From JBBSDV01 sp038240335 (GTDB lineage Bacteria > Chloroflexota > Dehalococcoidia > DSTF01 > JACRBR01): a stretch of 46,416 nt of DNA. The notes under the pieces were generated by a model. The model had not been told where the DNA came from and searched no databases. It worked only from the letters and a program-made list of their open reading frames with translations. The DNA lies in contig JBBSDV010000001.1 of assembly GCA_038240335.1 (NCBI GenBank), positions 1 through 46,416 of the forward strand. The letters run 5' to 3'. The position numbers were made by a program, and so were the translations under genes. Shown piece after piece: positions 1 to 7,349 of the stretch. The first letter of the stretch is position 1, and the number at the start of each line of letters is the position of its first letter.

Positions 1-737
1 GCATCGGACTCGGCTTGCTGCTGCGGCAGCAGGCTGCCCCACGTGTTCAGCGCGGCGTCGTTGCCGTCGCCGTAGACGAGAGTCCACAGCGTCGGCTTGA
101 GGCTCGTCGCCTCGACGCCGGTACTGACGATATCCCAGTCGAAGCCGTAGGTCATGGCGATACCGCCGAAGGAGCTGACGCCGGGCGTCGTCGTCGCGGC
201 GGCGCCGAATGTGCCGGAGGCGCGCTTGATGATGCTGACGGTAGTCGTGGTCACCCAGGCGATCGCCATGTCGCCGCTGTTGTTCTTGTAGGCGACGGCG
301 AGATCGATGACGGATGCCGCGGCGGTTGCGATCGCCTGCTCTGCGCCGAAGGTGGCGCCGTTGTCGGTCGACTCTTTGAGCTTGACGCCCATGCCGGCGG
401 CGTCAACGTAGACAATCGCGACGCGCGCGCTCTTCGCGGCGCAGGCGACCTGCGTGCCGAGGCCGGTGGTGATGTTCGACCACGACGTCCACGGGCCGGC
501 GGCGGGGTTGGTGACGCGCTGCTGCTTGACGTTGCCGGAGTCGATGCGCACGCGCGTAACGCTGCCGTCGCCGGCGACGGCGATGTCGTGCCGGGCGATC
601 GGTTGCGCCGTGCTATCGAGGAGCGTGAACTCGAGGCGGCGGGCGCCGACGATGCTGTTGGTGACGACGACGTCGACCTGCGGTTCGGTGCTGGCGCTTT
701 GTTGGGCGGCGAGCAGTTCTAGGGAGAGAGATCTCAT
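1..737 (-). CDS. Phage-like fibre/structural protein (partial, 3' end off window)
   Basis: Reading leftwards from an ATG at 737 the frame is open to base 1 (about 245 residues, no stop), so only the N-terminal part is present. A GGAG lies just upstream of the start. The visible protein begins MRSLSLELLAAQQ and is rich in Ala, Thr, Val and Ser with short beta-like stretches; a segment around residues 105-150 (VKLKESTDNGATFGAEQ) looks like a BNR/sialidase-type repeat, as seen in phage tail fibres and secreted adhesins. It is last in a minus-strand series with an adaptor-like and a DNRLRE-like gene, which is why I read it as virion structural. I do not recognise a specific family; a secreted host protein is possible. 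Confidence 0.6.
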   Translation of the reverse strand, partial: MRSLSLELLAAQQSASTEPQVDVVVTNSIVGARRLEFTLLDSTAQPIARHDIAVAGDGSVTRVRIDSGNVKQQRVTNPAAGPWTSWSNITTGLGTQVACAAKSARVAIVYVDAAGMGVKLKESTDNGATFGAEQAIATAAASVIDLAVAYKNNSGDMAIAWVTTTTVSIIKRASGTFGAAATTTPGVSSFGGIAMTYGFDWDIVSTGVEATSLKPTLWTLVYGDGNDAALNTWGSLLPQQQAESD

Positions 738-746
738 TCTTGTCTC

Positions 747-802
747 CGTTGGCGTTCGTCGTTTGTCGTTCTTGAGCGTTGGTGCTGGTCGCGGGTTCGC
801 TG
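747..802. repeat. Heptad-period array (GTTCGTC/GTTTGTC)
   Basis: Degenerate 7-nt units (GTTCGTC, GTTTGTC, GTTCTTG and further decayed ones) immediately upstream of the fibre-like gene. The rest of the 738-1061 gap holds no convincing gene. Confidence 0.5.
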
Positions 803-984
803 GGTGGGGTAGCGAATCACAGCGGTAAAAGAGAAAGAAGAAAGAAAGTTGCCGGCGGACGTCCCCGTACCCCCGGCAGCCGTCGTGGCGGCTGCACTCC
901 GTATCGGATCCAGAACTTCGCAACGGATTCGGCGCGGCGGCGGCTGGTGCGCGACTGCATTCAGTTTTCGGATCGCCGGAAACG

Positions 985-1055
985 CACCTCTCACCTCCCA
1001 CCTCTCGAATCGACTTGCAGGCGCCCCCACCTCTCATCTCTCACTTCTCACTGCC
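985..1055. repeat. Heptad-period array (CACCTCT family)
   Basis: Three units CACCTCT, CACCTCC, CACCTCT at 985-1005, then CACCTCT, CATCTCT, CACTTCT, CACTGCC at 1028-1055. It ends a few bases before the stop of the adaptor-like gene. Confidence 0.75.
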
Positions 1056-1061
1056 CCGCGG

Positions 1062-1703
1062 TCAGTACTTGACGCGGTTCTGTTCGAAGATGCTGGGGGC
1101 ATCGGTGGTGTAGAGGCGGCGCTGGCGGACGGTTTGGGCGCGGCCGATGCGCGTGGTCTCGCGGCGGAAGTCGCGCAGGCGCTCTTCTCCGAACGATTTG
1201 TAGCGGCCCCAGACGTCGTCGCCGCCCGTATTGATGCGGTTGGTCGCGAACGACGTCCAGTCGAGCGCGGCATAGCCCGCGGCGCCGAGCGCGACGAGAT
1301 CCTCGTGGGGGACGGGCAGCGTGGATGTGGCGCCGTCGACGGTGTGGAGCTTCGTCCAGAAGACGTTGACGTTTTCGATGCCGTTCGGCGGCGCTGTCGC
1401 ATCGAGGGTGATCGTGGTCTGCCACGAACTGAAGCCGACGAGGCGCGGCGGAAACTCGCCTACCGGCCACTCGACGGCTTCGACGGCGACGAGGCTGGTG
1501 AGGGAGGCGACGCTAATGTCGCGGCTGCCCGCGGCCGTCGTCAGGGTGGATTTCTGTTCGAGCGGGGCGCGGAGGCTGTACTCGGCGACGGCGCGGCCGA
1601 TGTGCCGATCGAGGACAGCGTCGGTCCAACGGTAGGCGCTGCTGTCCTCGTCATGTAGATCCTGGCGGACGCGGGCGCGGATGGTGGTGATGGTTGTCGG
1701 CAT
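1062..1703 (-). CDS. Phage head-tail adaptor-like protein
   Basis: A 213-residue protein starting at the ATG at 1703 (MPTTITTIRARVRQDL), preceded at good spacing by AAGGAG. The longer frame to 1919 runs into repeat sequence and has no ribosome site, so I reject it. The N-terminal half (IRARVRQDLHDEDSSAYRW, then a helix with DRHIGRAVAEYSL) fits the small helical adaptor/connector proteins that follow the capsid gene in tailed phages. The middle is beta-rich, and the C-terminus is basic (FRRETTRIGRAQTVRQRRLY). The family call rests on fold-like pattern and neighbours, not on a diagnostic motif. Confidence 0.55.
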   Translation of the reverse strand: MPTTITTIRARVRQDLHDEDSSAYRWTDAVLDRHIGRAVAEYSLRAPLEQKSTLTTAAGSRDISVASLTSLVAVEAVEWPVGEFPPRLVGFSSWQTTITLDATAPPNGIENVNVFWTKLHTVDGATSTLPVPHEDLVALGAAGYAALDWTSFATNRINTGGDDVWGRYKSFGEERLRDFRRETTRIGRAQTVRQRRLYTTDAPSIFEQNRVKY

Positions 1704-1732
1704 GGGTGTTGGTCTCCTTAGTTGGGGCGGTT

Positions 1733-1795
1733 GGAGGTGAGAGGTGGGAGTGCGGCGCGAGATGGAAGCGCGAAGCGAGATGTGAGAAGTGGGAA
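1733..1795. repeat. Heptad-period array (AGAGGTG family)
   Basis: GGAGGTG, AGAGGTG, GGAGTGC followed by decayed purine-rich heptads (GTGAGAA, GTGGGAA) in the 233-nt gap between the adaptor-like and DNRLRE-like genes. AGAGGTG is the reverse complement of the CACCTCT unit found at 985-1055 and 1917-1951, so two arrays of opposite orientation sit in the same gap. Confidence 0.65.
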
Positions 1796-1916
1796 AACGG
1801 CGAACGGGACGCGGAGGCGATACGCGCGTTGTGTGTCGGAGTCGTTTTGACGGCGACTTATGCGCGTAGGATCGCAGCAGCTCGTTTCCTCTCGTTTGCG
1901 CCTCATCTCGATCTCT

Positions 1917-1951
1917 CACTTCTCACCTCTCGCCTCTCACTCACCCCTCGC
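1917..1951. repeat. Heptad-period array (CACCTCT family)
   Basis: Units CACTTCT, CACCTCT, CGCCTCT, CACTCAC, CCCTCGC in register. The array runs into the last codons of the DNRLRE-like gene, which ends at 1937. Confidence 0.65.
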
Positions 1952-2641
1952 CTGCCACTTCGCCGGGCGGGCGGCGGGATCGGCGCGGGAAATGGGGGAT
2001 GCGCGATCGCCGGGGAGGGTGCCGGCGGCGGGGCGAGCGATCGGTACGGGCTCGGCGGCGATGTAGGTGACGCGGAGGCGCGGGGCGACGGTGAGCGCGG
2101 GGTCGGCGCGGAACGACGCCCACTTTGTGCCGGCGCTGGTGCTTTCGTCGTTGGCGCGCAGGCGCAGCAGCAGCTTGCCGCCGCGGTTTGTGATCGCATC
2201 GATGACGAAGGTGAGCAGGCCGCCGATCGTGATGTCGCCGAGAGCGCTCGGTGATGTGAAGCCGACTGCGGCGGGCGGCGTCGCGATATCGCCGCCGGCG
2301 GTCGTCCATGCGGATGCTGTCTTGTAGTTGTTCCAGTCGCCGCTGGCCGCGTCCCAGTCGGCTCGCGTGAGCCGCTCGATTGACGCCGGCCAGGCGCTGG
2401 GGCCGAGGATGGCGCCGCAATTGAGAATGAGGTCCGCGGCAGTGATCGCGTCCGTGAGGGCGAGCGGGCGGCCGGCGGCGGCCGCGCCGAAGACGTCGAA
2501 CGCGCCAATGCAGCGGTCGAGATTGACCTTGCTGCTGCCGGCAACGATGGTGCCGAGACTCCACATGTTCGTATTGACCGCGCCCGGGTGGAAGAGGTCG
2601 ATGTACTCGGTCGAAGTGACCACGAATGTCGATTGCGGCAT
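1937..2641 (-). CDS. DNRLRE-like structural protein in phage module
   Basis: A 234-residue protein from the ATG at 2641, with GGGAGAAG upstream. The second half has the pattern of DNRLRE-type beta-sandwich domains: a LTRADWDAASGDWNNYKTASAWTTAG segment, then LLLRLRANDE, a KWASFRAD stretch and a closing PRLRVTYIA. In that family the W-S-S/D and P-x-L-x-V-x-Y ends are typical. DNRLRE-like domains occur in secreted proteins and in phage virion proteins; the neighbours favour the latter. The last ~25 residues are Pro/Ala/Arg-rich and low in complexity, because the coding end overlaps a heptad array. Confidence 0.6.
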   Translation of the reverse strand: MPQSTFVVTSTEYIDLFHPGAVNTNMWSLGTIVAGSSKVNLDRCIGAFDVFGAAAAGRPLALTDAITAADLILNCGAILGPSAWPASIERLTRADWDAASGDWNNYKTASAWTTAGGDIATPPAAVGFTSPSALGDITIGGLLTFVIDAITNRGGKLLLRLRANDESTSAGTKWASFRADPALTVAPRLRVTYIAAEPVPIARPAAGTLPGDRASPISRADPAARPAKWQARGE

Positions 2642-2674
2642 GTGACGACTTCTCCCGGGGTGTGTTGTGTGTGA

Positions 2675-3097
2675 TTACGGCATGTCGGGGGTGTTGCCAT
2701 CGGCATCGCTGACGCGGAGCGCGACGCTGCGGATGTCATGCAGTTCGCCGCTGAGGACGCCGGTCAGATCGCCGCGTCTGCGCTGCGGCGCGACGCCGCT
2801 GATCTGCTCGGCGAATCGCTGGAGGCGCGGCGGGACGTCGGTGTGCACGGTCGTGATTCCCGCCTCGGCGGCAAAACGCAGGGCCTCGCGCACGAGGAGG
2901 GTGAGGGCGCGGAGCCGCTGCCGGGGCGCACCGTTGGCGTCGCCGATGATCATCTCGCCGAAGTAGCCGCAACCGGCGACGGCGTTGATCGGGCAGCGTA
3001 CGCTCGCGAGCGGCGTCGCGTCGCCGGCACGAACAGTGACGACGAAGGCGAACGGCCCGTCGTGTGCTGCGCTGGCGGTGAGGGGTTCGGACCACAT
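2675..3097 (-). CDS. Small GNAT-like protein, first gene of phage-like module
   Basis: 140 residues from the ATG at 3097. There is no Shine-Dalgarno; the upstream bases are a heptad array. Residues ~48-95 (GYFGEMIIGD, then an Arg-rich turn, then LLVREALRFAAEAGI and TTVHTDV) have the beta4-helix-beta5 look of a GNAT acetyltransferase core, but the usual Q/RxxGxG/A signature is not clean. The gene is 33 nt upstream of the DNRLRE-like gene on the same strand. It could simply be an unrecognised phage protein; the GNAT label is tentative. Confidence 0.5.
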   Translation of the reverse strand: MWSEPLTASAAHDGPFAFVVTVRAGDATPLASVRCPINAVAGCGYFGEMIIGDANGAPRQRLRALTLLVREALRFAAEAGITTVHTDVPPRLQRFAEQISGVAPQRRRGDLTGVLSGELHDIRSVALRVSDADGNTPDMP

Positions 3098-3100
3098 TGT

Positions 3101-3135
3101 TAGTTTGTCGTTCGTAGTTCGTAGTTTGTGGTTTC
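3101..3135. repeat. Heptad-period array (TAGTTTG family)
   Basis: TAGTTTG, TCGTTCG, TAGTTCG, TAGTTTG, TGGTTTC in exact 7-nt register, starting 3 nt upstream of the first gene of the phage-like module. A decayed continuation is visible near 3225-3250. The rest of 3098-3448 holds only the hairpin listed next. Confidence 0.75.
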
Positions 3136-3357
3136 TAGTCGAATCTGCTGGGGCGTGGTGCTATGGTCGCTGCCCTGCTGTGGAACTCAAAGATGTGGCG
3201 TCACTTCGCGCGGAGCTGAGGCACGTCGTTTGTGGTTCGTGGTCGCAGTTCGGGTGCGACGGGGCGTGGTGCTCTGGTGCTGCGGTCGAGTGGGTGGGGA
3301 AGCGGTTCGGGTGCGGCGAGGTTGAGCCGAGATGGGGAGTGGAGGCTCGCGGCCGCG

Positions 3358-3392
3358 ACGTCAGTCCTCTCGTCGGTAGAGAGGACTGACGT
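3358..3392. terminator. Perfect 14-bp inverted repeat, 7-nt loop
   Basis: ACGTCAGTCCTCTC (3358-3371) pairs perfectly with 3379-3392 around the loop GTCGGTA. It lies 57 nt past the stop of the minus-strand VOC gene and so could terminate it, but no T-run follows. It also sits between the phage-like module and host-like genes and might be a boundary element. Confidence 0.5.
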
Positions 3393-3448
3393 GCGGCGTC
3401 ATCGATCGCGGGGAACCGGCGGAGTTGCGCGCTTCGGGACGGCAGAGC

Positions 3449-3808
3449 CTATGCGGGGTGGTACTCGATGAGCTGCATGTAGTTGCCGTCGGGATCGGTG
3501 AACGTGGAGATGACGCCGCCCCAGTCTTGCTTACCCTCTTTGCGGATGAACTTCACGCCTGCTGCTTCGAGGCGGGTCTGCTCCGACTTGATGTCGTCGA
3601 CCATGAGGCTGAGGAGGACGCGTGCCGGTTCCTTCGTCGGGCCCGTAACCTCGCTGTGACTGTCGATCATGAACGGCGTCGAGCCCGCCATCATGGCGAA
3701 TTCGCCCATATCCGGGTTGGGCGGCAGGCCAACGGTATCGCGGTAGAAGGCGCCGAGGCGCTGCGGATCCGGGCTCGTCACGTTGATGATGATTTGGTTG
3801 ACGTTCAT
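3449..3808 (-). CDS. VOC superfamily (glyoxalase/bleomycin-resistance-like) protein
   Basis: 119 residues, one complete pair of beta-alpha-beta-beta-beta modules: NVNQIIINVTSPDPQRLGAF at the start, a VLLSLMVDDI strand-turn near residue 65, and the closing FTDPDGNYMQLIEY typical of VOC domains. The Glu near the C-terminus is at a usual metal-ligand position; the first ligand (usually His or Gln in the first strand) appears to be Asn here, so metal binding is uncertain. The start ATG has a GGAG 7-8 nt upstream. A single-gene unit; the substrate cannot be told from sequence. Confidence 0.85.
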   Translation of the reverse strand: MNVNQIIINVTSPDPQRLGAFYRDTVGLPPNPDMGEFAMMAGSTPFMIDSHSEVTGPTKEPARVLLSLMVDDIKSEQTRLEAAGVKFIRKEGKQDWGGVISTFTDPDGNYMQLIEYHPA

Positions 3809-4021
3809 GGTTTGCTCCTTCGTGTACGTGTGCCGTTTCTTCTTGCTTCATCGTACGGGACTGCTGGTGACAGCGTTCTGTCAGGAGGAATTGCGAAGTT
3901 TTGCGGCAGATGTCTCTGAGGACGGAGTGATGACATGAGATCCGGGGCTGGAACGCGCGCGCGATGGAGCCTCGTTACGAGGCGGGCTTGTGCTGGGGAC
4001 GGTGGAGTGGAGGCGTACGAA

Positions 4022-4050
4022 GAAGATCGTTCGCTGGCGCTCTGGATGAC
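4022..4050 (-). repeat. Dispersed 'HPERSEG' repeat, copy 1
   Basis: Reverse complement of the consensus GTCATYCWGAGCG...AGCGAAGRATCTT. Translation of such elements gives the well-known spurious peptide HPERSEG/HPERQR. It lies in the 3809-4214 gap, which otherwise shows no gene. Confidence 0.7.
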
Positions 4051-4110
4051 GGGTTTTCGTGCTGGGACGGGCGGTCGGCCTGAACGATGGGCGATTTCCG
4101 TAGGACGAAG

Positions 4111-4140
4111 AAGGTCCTTCGCTTCGCTCTGGATGACAGG
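4111..4140 (-). repeat. Dispersed 'HPERSEG' repeat, copy 2
   Basis: Second copy in the same orientation as the one 90 nt upstream; it reads AAGGTCCTTCGC then CGCTCTGGATGAC. Confidence 0.7.
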
Positions 4141-4224
4141 CTTTTTCGCCGGGACGGCGCATCTGCCTGCAATGGCGCGCTTTGTGAGCGGCGTCGGCCG
4201 GCAACTGGTAGCCGATGGCGGGCG

Positions 4225-4230
4225 TACAAT
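4225..4230 (+). promoter_or_regulatory. -10 box TACAAT, leaderless promoter candidate
   Basis: TACAAT ends 5 nt before the ATG at 4236. No Shine-Dalgarno is present, so transcription would begin at or near the start codon. Confidence 0.5.
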
Positions 4231-4235
4231 GCGGT

Positions 4236-5174
4236 ATGGGGCGTCGGATCTGGATTTTCACACAGCAGACGTATTTTGGGTTTACGCGCGACAACTGCAC
4301 CCAACTCGCGGCGGCGATCTCCTACTACGTGCTCTTCTCGATCCTTCCGCTGGCGATCCTGGTGGTGTCGATCTTCGGCATCTTCCTCAATAGCGGCGAT
4401 CTGCGGAACGCGATCGTCGACCGCGTGCTGGACGCACTGCCGCTGACGCAGACCGAAGGCCGGACGTCGGTCAACAACGCGCTGGACAACGTCAACCGCG
4501 TGAGCGGAACGGTCGCGGCGCTGGGACTTCTCGGCACGCTGTGGACGGCGTCGGCGGTGTTCGCTTCGATCCGAAAATCGCTGAACGCAGTGTGGAAGGT
4601 GCAGGAACACCGGCCGTTCGCGCAGGCGAAGCTCGTCGACATCATGCAGGTGGGTGTGCTGGGGGCGATGCTGCTGGCCTCGATGCTGCTGACGGGCGTG
4701 CTGCGGGCGATCCGGTCGCTCAGCGCGCAACACGTCGGGCCGCTGGCCGGCAGCAACCCGTTCTGGGCGGTGCCGCCCATCGTCCTCCCGGCGGTGCTGT
4801 CGCTGACGACATTCCTCCTGCTGTACCGCATCGTGCCGGCGGCGCGGCCGGGCTGGCGCGACGTGGTTCCGGGGGCCGTGGTGGCGACGCTGTTGTTCGA
4901 GGCACTGAAGAACTCGTTCGCGATCTACATCGCGAACTTCAACAACTTCGACGTCGTCTACGGGTCGCTGGCCGGCGCTCTGCTGTTCCTTTTCTATACG
5001 TTCCTTTCGTCGAACATCCTGCTGATCGGCGCCGAGCTTTCGCGGACGTTCCAGCGCTATCACATGGGAGAGCTCGATGCCGAGCTGTACCCGCCCTACC
5101 CGGGGCCGACGGTTGCGACGCGCGCCTTCCGCGCCGTCAAGGGGTTGTTTGTGCGCAGCAGCGAGGAGACATGA
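4236..5174 (+). CDS. YihY/UPF0761 family inner-membrane protein
   Basis: 312 residues from the ATG at 4236; a longer start at 4215 would overlap the likely -10 box. The protein has about six membrane segments. It carries the family's N-terminal helix (DNCTQLAAAISYYVLFSILPLAILV), the central WTASAVFASIRKSLNAVWKV, and the C-terminal NNFDVVYGSLAGALLFLFYTFLSSNILLIGAEL with the conserved YG-S-L-A-G. Members were once called ribonuclease BN, but that activity belongs to another protein; the true role (envelope, possibly transport) is unsettled. It is followed by a heptad array and an SDR gene on the same strand. Confidence 0.9.
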   Translation: MGRRIWIFTQQTYFGFTRDNCTQLAAAISYYVLFSILPLAILVVSIFGIFLNSGDLRNAIVDRVLDALPLTQTEGRTSVNNALDNVNRVSGTVAALGLLGTLWTASAVFASIRKSLNAVWKVQEHRPFAQAKLVDIMQVGVLGAMLLASMLLTGVLRAIRSLSAQHVGPLAGSNPFWAVPPIVLPAVLSLTTFLLLYRIVPAARPGWRDVVPGAVVATLLFEALKNSFAIYIANFNNFDVVYGSLAGALLFLFYTFLSSNILLIGAELSRTFQRYHMGELDAELYPPYPGPTVATRAFRAVKGLFVRSSEET

Positions 5175-5180
5175 GGTGAG

Positions 5181-5243
5181 ATTGGTGACTGGTGACTGGT
5201 GACTGGTGGGTGATGATTGGTCGTCGGTCGTCGGTTATTGATT
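5181..5243. repeat. Heptad-period array (ACTGGTG family)
   Basis: ATTGGTG then three exact ACTGGTG, continuing as decayed heptads (GTCGGTC, GTCGGTT, ATTGATT). It fills most of the gap between the YihY and SDR genes. Confidence 0.85.
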
Positions 5244-5277
5244 AACGGGCGCGGCAGGCAGCGCACGGGAGGTGGAG

Positions 5278-6009
5278 ATGCGTCTCGACGGGAAGGTCGT
5301 GCTGATCGCCGGGGCGGGCGGGCGGCAGGGGACGGCGGTGCCGATCGTGTTTGCGCGCGAGGGAGCGACGTGCGTGCTCGCCGGTCTCGCCGGCGACGAA
5401 CTGGATCGGCTGGCCGCTCACATTGTCGCCGGCGGCGGCAACGCAATCGCGCGGGCGACGAACCTCGTCGATGCGAGCGAGGCGGAGGCTGCGGTGCAGC
5501 TGACCATCGAGCGGTATGGGCGAATCGACGTGCTCTACAACAACACCGGGATCTACGCCGGCGGCGATGTGCGGACGGCCGATACTCCGCTCGACCAGTG
5601 GCAGCAGGTAATCGACGCGGATCTGCGGTCGCACTTCCTGACCGCGCGGTTCGCGCTGCCGGCGATGCAGCGCCAGGGTGCGGGGGCGATCATCAACATC
5701 GCGGCGGCGCGGCCGGCGAGGCTCGGCGGAAACGTCGCGTACGCGGCGGCAAAGAGCGCGATCATCGGCATGACGCAGAAGATGGCGCGCGAGTACGCCG
5801 CAGACAACATTCGCATCAACTGCATCTGCCCGACGAACATCCAGTCTTCGCCGGACGCGCTGGCGGCGCCGCTGCCAGCGCGAATGCTGGCTCGCGATGG
5901 CACGCCGGAGGACGTCGCCTATGCGGCGCTGTTTCTCGCGTCGGACGAAGCTTCATGGATCACCGGCGCGGCGCTCGTCGTCGACGGCGGGGCGGAGGCA
6001 GCGGGCTAG
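5278..6009 (+). CDS. Short-chain dehydrogenase/reductase (SDR)
   Basis: About 243 residues from the ATG at 5278, which has GGAGG 5 nt upstream; a GTG two codons earlier overlaps that site. The Rossmann fold begins MRLDGKVVLIAGAGGRQG, close to the usual TGxxxGxG though the first Thr is Ala. The NNTG motif (YNNTGIY), the Ser position replaced (INIAAARPAR) and the YAAAKSA motif (catalytic Tyr and Lys) follow, then a C-terminal ALFLASDEASWITGAALVVDGG typical of classical SDRs. The usual catalytic Ser before YxxxK appears to be Ala, so activity may differ. Substrate unknown. Confidence 0.88.
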   Translation: MRLDGKVVLIAGAGGRQGTAVPIVFAREGATCVLAGLAGDELDRLAAHIVAGGGNAIARATNLVDASEAEAAVQLTIERYGRIDVLYNNTGIYAGGDVRTADTPLDQWQQVIDADLRSHFLTARFALPAMQRQGAGAIINIAAARPARLGGNVAYAAAKSAIIGMTQKMAREYAADNIRINCICPTNIQSSPDALAAPLPARMLARDGTPEDVAYAALFLASDEASWITGAALVVDGGAEAAG

Positions 6010-6080
6010 TCGCCGATTGTTGTGGAGGCGGTGAGGGTTGGGACGTTTGATCAAGCATCGATCCGTCGACGTTCGTTCCG

Positions 6081-6115
6081 CGACCAGACCAGCGACCAGC
6101 AACACAACCAGGCGA
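6081..6115. repeat. Heptad-period array (ACCAGCG family)
   Basis: CGACCAG, ACCAGCG, ACCAGCA, ACACAAC, CAGGCGA between the convergent SDR and DinB-like genes; it abuts the DinB-like stop codon. Confidence 0.6.
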
Positions 6116-6646
6116 CTAACGAGCGGCCCAGCCGTCCTTGACCCACTTCCAGTGCATGCGGCCGTGATCGGCGTTGACCGCGAGAATGGCGCCGACGGTG
6201 CCGTCGGCCCAGGGCGCGCCGGGCACCTTCTCGAGTAGCTGTTCGTCACTGAGGCTTGCGAGCAGTGCGAGGGTCTCGGCGCGGGCGGCCTGGCCAAGGG
6301 CGACGACGTCGCTCAGCGACTTCGAGCGTTGCTCGCGAACCCACTGTTCGGTCATCTCATGAACGGTGGCCATCACTTGCTCGCGTGTCCGCGGCTGGCC
6401 CTCTGCGTCCCGCGCGAAACCGACGGCGTTGCGGTCGCCGGCGAGGTGACGCTTGATCATGCGGACGAAGTTCCTCTCGATACCGGCGAGGTGGGCGAGG
6501 TGATCCATCGCGCTCCACGATGACTCCGGATCGTGCTCGCTCGGCGTGGCGGCGCGGAGGAGGTCGGCCTCCGGGAGCTGGGCGTAGGTGTCGAGGAGCC
6601 ACGCGCGATCGGTGTTGAGCTTAATCTCGATCTCGGTGCGGTTCAT
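6116..6646 (-). CDS. DinB-superfamily four-helix-bundle protein
   Basis: 176 residues. The pattern is that of DinB/maleylpyruvate-isomerase-like bundles: SSWSAMDHLAHLAGIERNFV near residue 45 supplies a metal-type His, and the C-terminal NADHGRMHWKWVK supplies two more. Members use a metal-bound His triad to act on thiols or are of unknown function. The upstream start region has no Shine-Dalgarno and is followed by a heptad array. A second, distinct DinB-like gene occurs at 11513-12109. Confidence 0.8.
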   Translation of the reverse strand: MNRTEIEIKLNTDRAWLLDTYAQLPEADLLRAATPSEHDPESSWSAMDHLAHLAGIERNFVRMIKRHLAGDRNAVGFARDAEGQPRTREQVMATVHEMTEQWVREQRSKSLSDVVALGQAARAETLALLASLSDEQLLEKVPGAPWADGTVGAILAVNADHGRMHWKWVKDGWAAR

Positions 6647-6659
6647 GCGCTGTGGTCCG

Positions 6660-6708
6660 ACTGGTGACTGGTGACTGGTGACTGGTGACTGGTGACTGGT
6701 GACTGGTG
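6660..6708. repeat. Perfect heptad array, ACTGGTG x7
   Basis: Seven exact tandem copies (49 nt), the cleanest array in the window, 14 nt upstream of the DinB-like start codon. A decayed continuation of heptads with CGACCAG-type units is seen at 6745-6791 up to the csoR stop. Confidence 0.95.
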
Positions 6709-6791
6709 AAGCGTATATCGCGGTAACGGCTCAGGCTACCGTTGACCAGTGACGAGCGAGCAACACCGAACCGGCCGACGACCAGCGACCG

Positions 6792-7208
6792 CTAGTCCTC
6801 GGCGGCATGGCGGATGGCCATGGCGGGAGCGGGCTGGCCGAAGCGCGTCCAGAGCTTGAGGGCGCTCCGAAGCTGCTCCATGCGCTCCTCGTCGCAGTCG
6901 AAGCCCTCGAGCAGGCAGCGGTCGAGGTGGTACTCCATGAGACGCGCGCCGACCTGGTCGACGGCGCTGCGGATGGCCATCGACTGGGTCAGCATGTCCT
7001 CGCAGTCGCGACCCTCCTCGAGCATCTTGACGATGCCGCGCGCCTGGCCTTCGATCCGGCGTAGGCGGGCGGCAATGTCGGCGGCAAGCGGCTTGGTCGT
7101 GACATTCGGCGACGCGGGGCTTTCAACGAGGGCATCGTCGCCGCCGGCTCGGGTCGGAACCCGTGTCGTACTTGCGGTCTTGATTGGTTGTTCCGAGTTG
7201 GTGGCCAT
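6792..7208 (-). CDS. csoR: CsoR/FrmR-family metal- or thiol-sensing repressor
   Basis: 138 residues from the ATG at 7208, which has GGAG 7 nt upstream; an upstream ATG at 7256 would lie inside the operator. After a ~40-residue polar tail, the DUF156 core begins IAARLRRIEGQARGIVKML. The Cu(I) ligands fit CsoR exactly: Cys69 (RDCEDML), His94 and Cys98 (YHLDRC), spaced C-x24-H-x3-C. CstR persulfide sensors lack the His, so copper is the better guess. An extra Cys105 follows. The gene diverges from trxA, and a matching operator lies between them, so it probably represses trxA-trxB and itself. Confidence 0.9.
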   Translation of the reverse strand: MATNSEQPIKTASTTRVPTRAGGDDALVESPASPNVTTKPLAADIAARLRRIEGQARGIVKMLEEGRDCEDMLTQSMAIRSAVDQVGARLMEYHLDRCLLEGFDCDEERMEQLRSALKLWTRFGQPAPAMAIRHAAED

Positions 7209-7225
7209 GATGCTGCTCCGATGGC

Positions 7226-7231
7226 ACTGTA
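7226..7231 (-). promoter_or_regulatory. Possible csoR -10 (TACAGT)
   Basis: On the minus strand TACAGT lies about 18 nt upstream of the csoR ATG, between it and the operator. No clear -35 is seen. Confidence 0.35.
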
Positions 7232-7249
7232 CATTTTCTTGCGGAGGGC

Positions 7250-7279
7250 TTGACATACCCTATGGGGGTATAGTACTCT
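7250..7279 (+). promoter_or_regulatory. trxA promoter, TTGACA-N18-TACTCT
   Basis: A consensus -35 (7250-7255) and a TANNNT -10 (7274-7279) separated by 18 nt. The spacer is filled by the CsoR-type operator, so repressor and polymerase would exclude each other. Confidence 0.8.
7255..7271. promoter_or_regulatory. CsoR-type operator ATACCC-N5-GGGTAT
   Basis: A perfect 6+6 dyad (7255-7260 and 7266-7271) with a G-rich centre. It matches the known style of CsoR/CstR sites (TACCC...GGGTA) and lies between divergent csoR and trxA. Confidence 0.8.
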
Positions 7280-7349
7280 GAGTGCAGACAGAAGTCAATC
7301 CGCCGCCTGCAGGGGCATCGCGACGGGCAAGCAGAAGGAGACGATGACG

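Noticed and set aside
734..1030. Minus-strand ORF of 98 codons between the fibre-like and adaptor-like genes
   Set aside because: No ribosome site, composition unlike a protein, and its first codons lie in a heptad array.
3881..4300. ORF with HPERSEG-type peptide
   Set aside because: Spurious translation of the dispersed repeat.
6660..6708. CRISPR array
   Set aside because: The unit is 7 nt with no spacers; no cas genes in the window.
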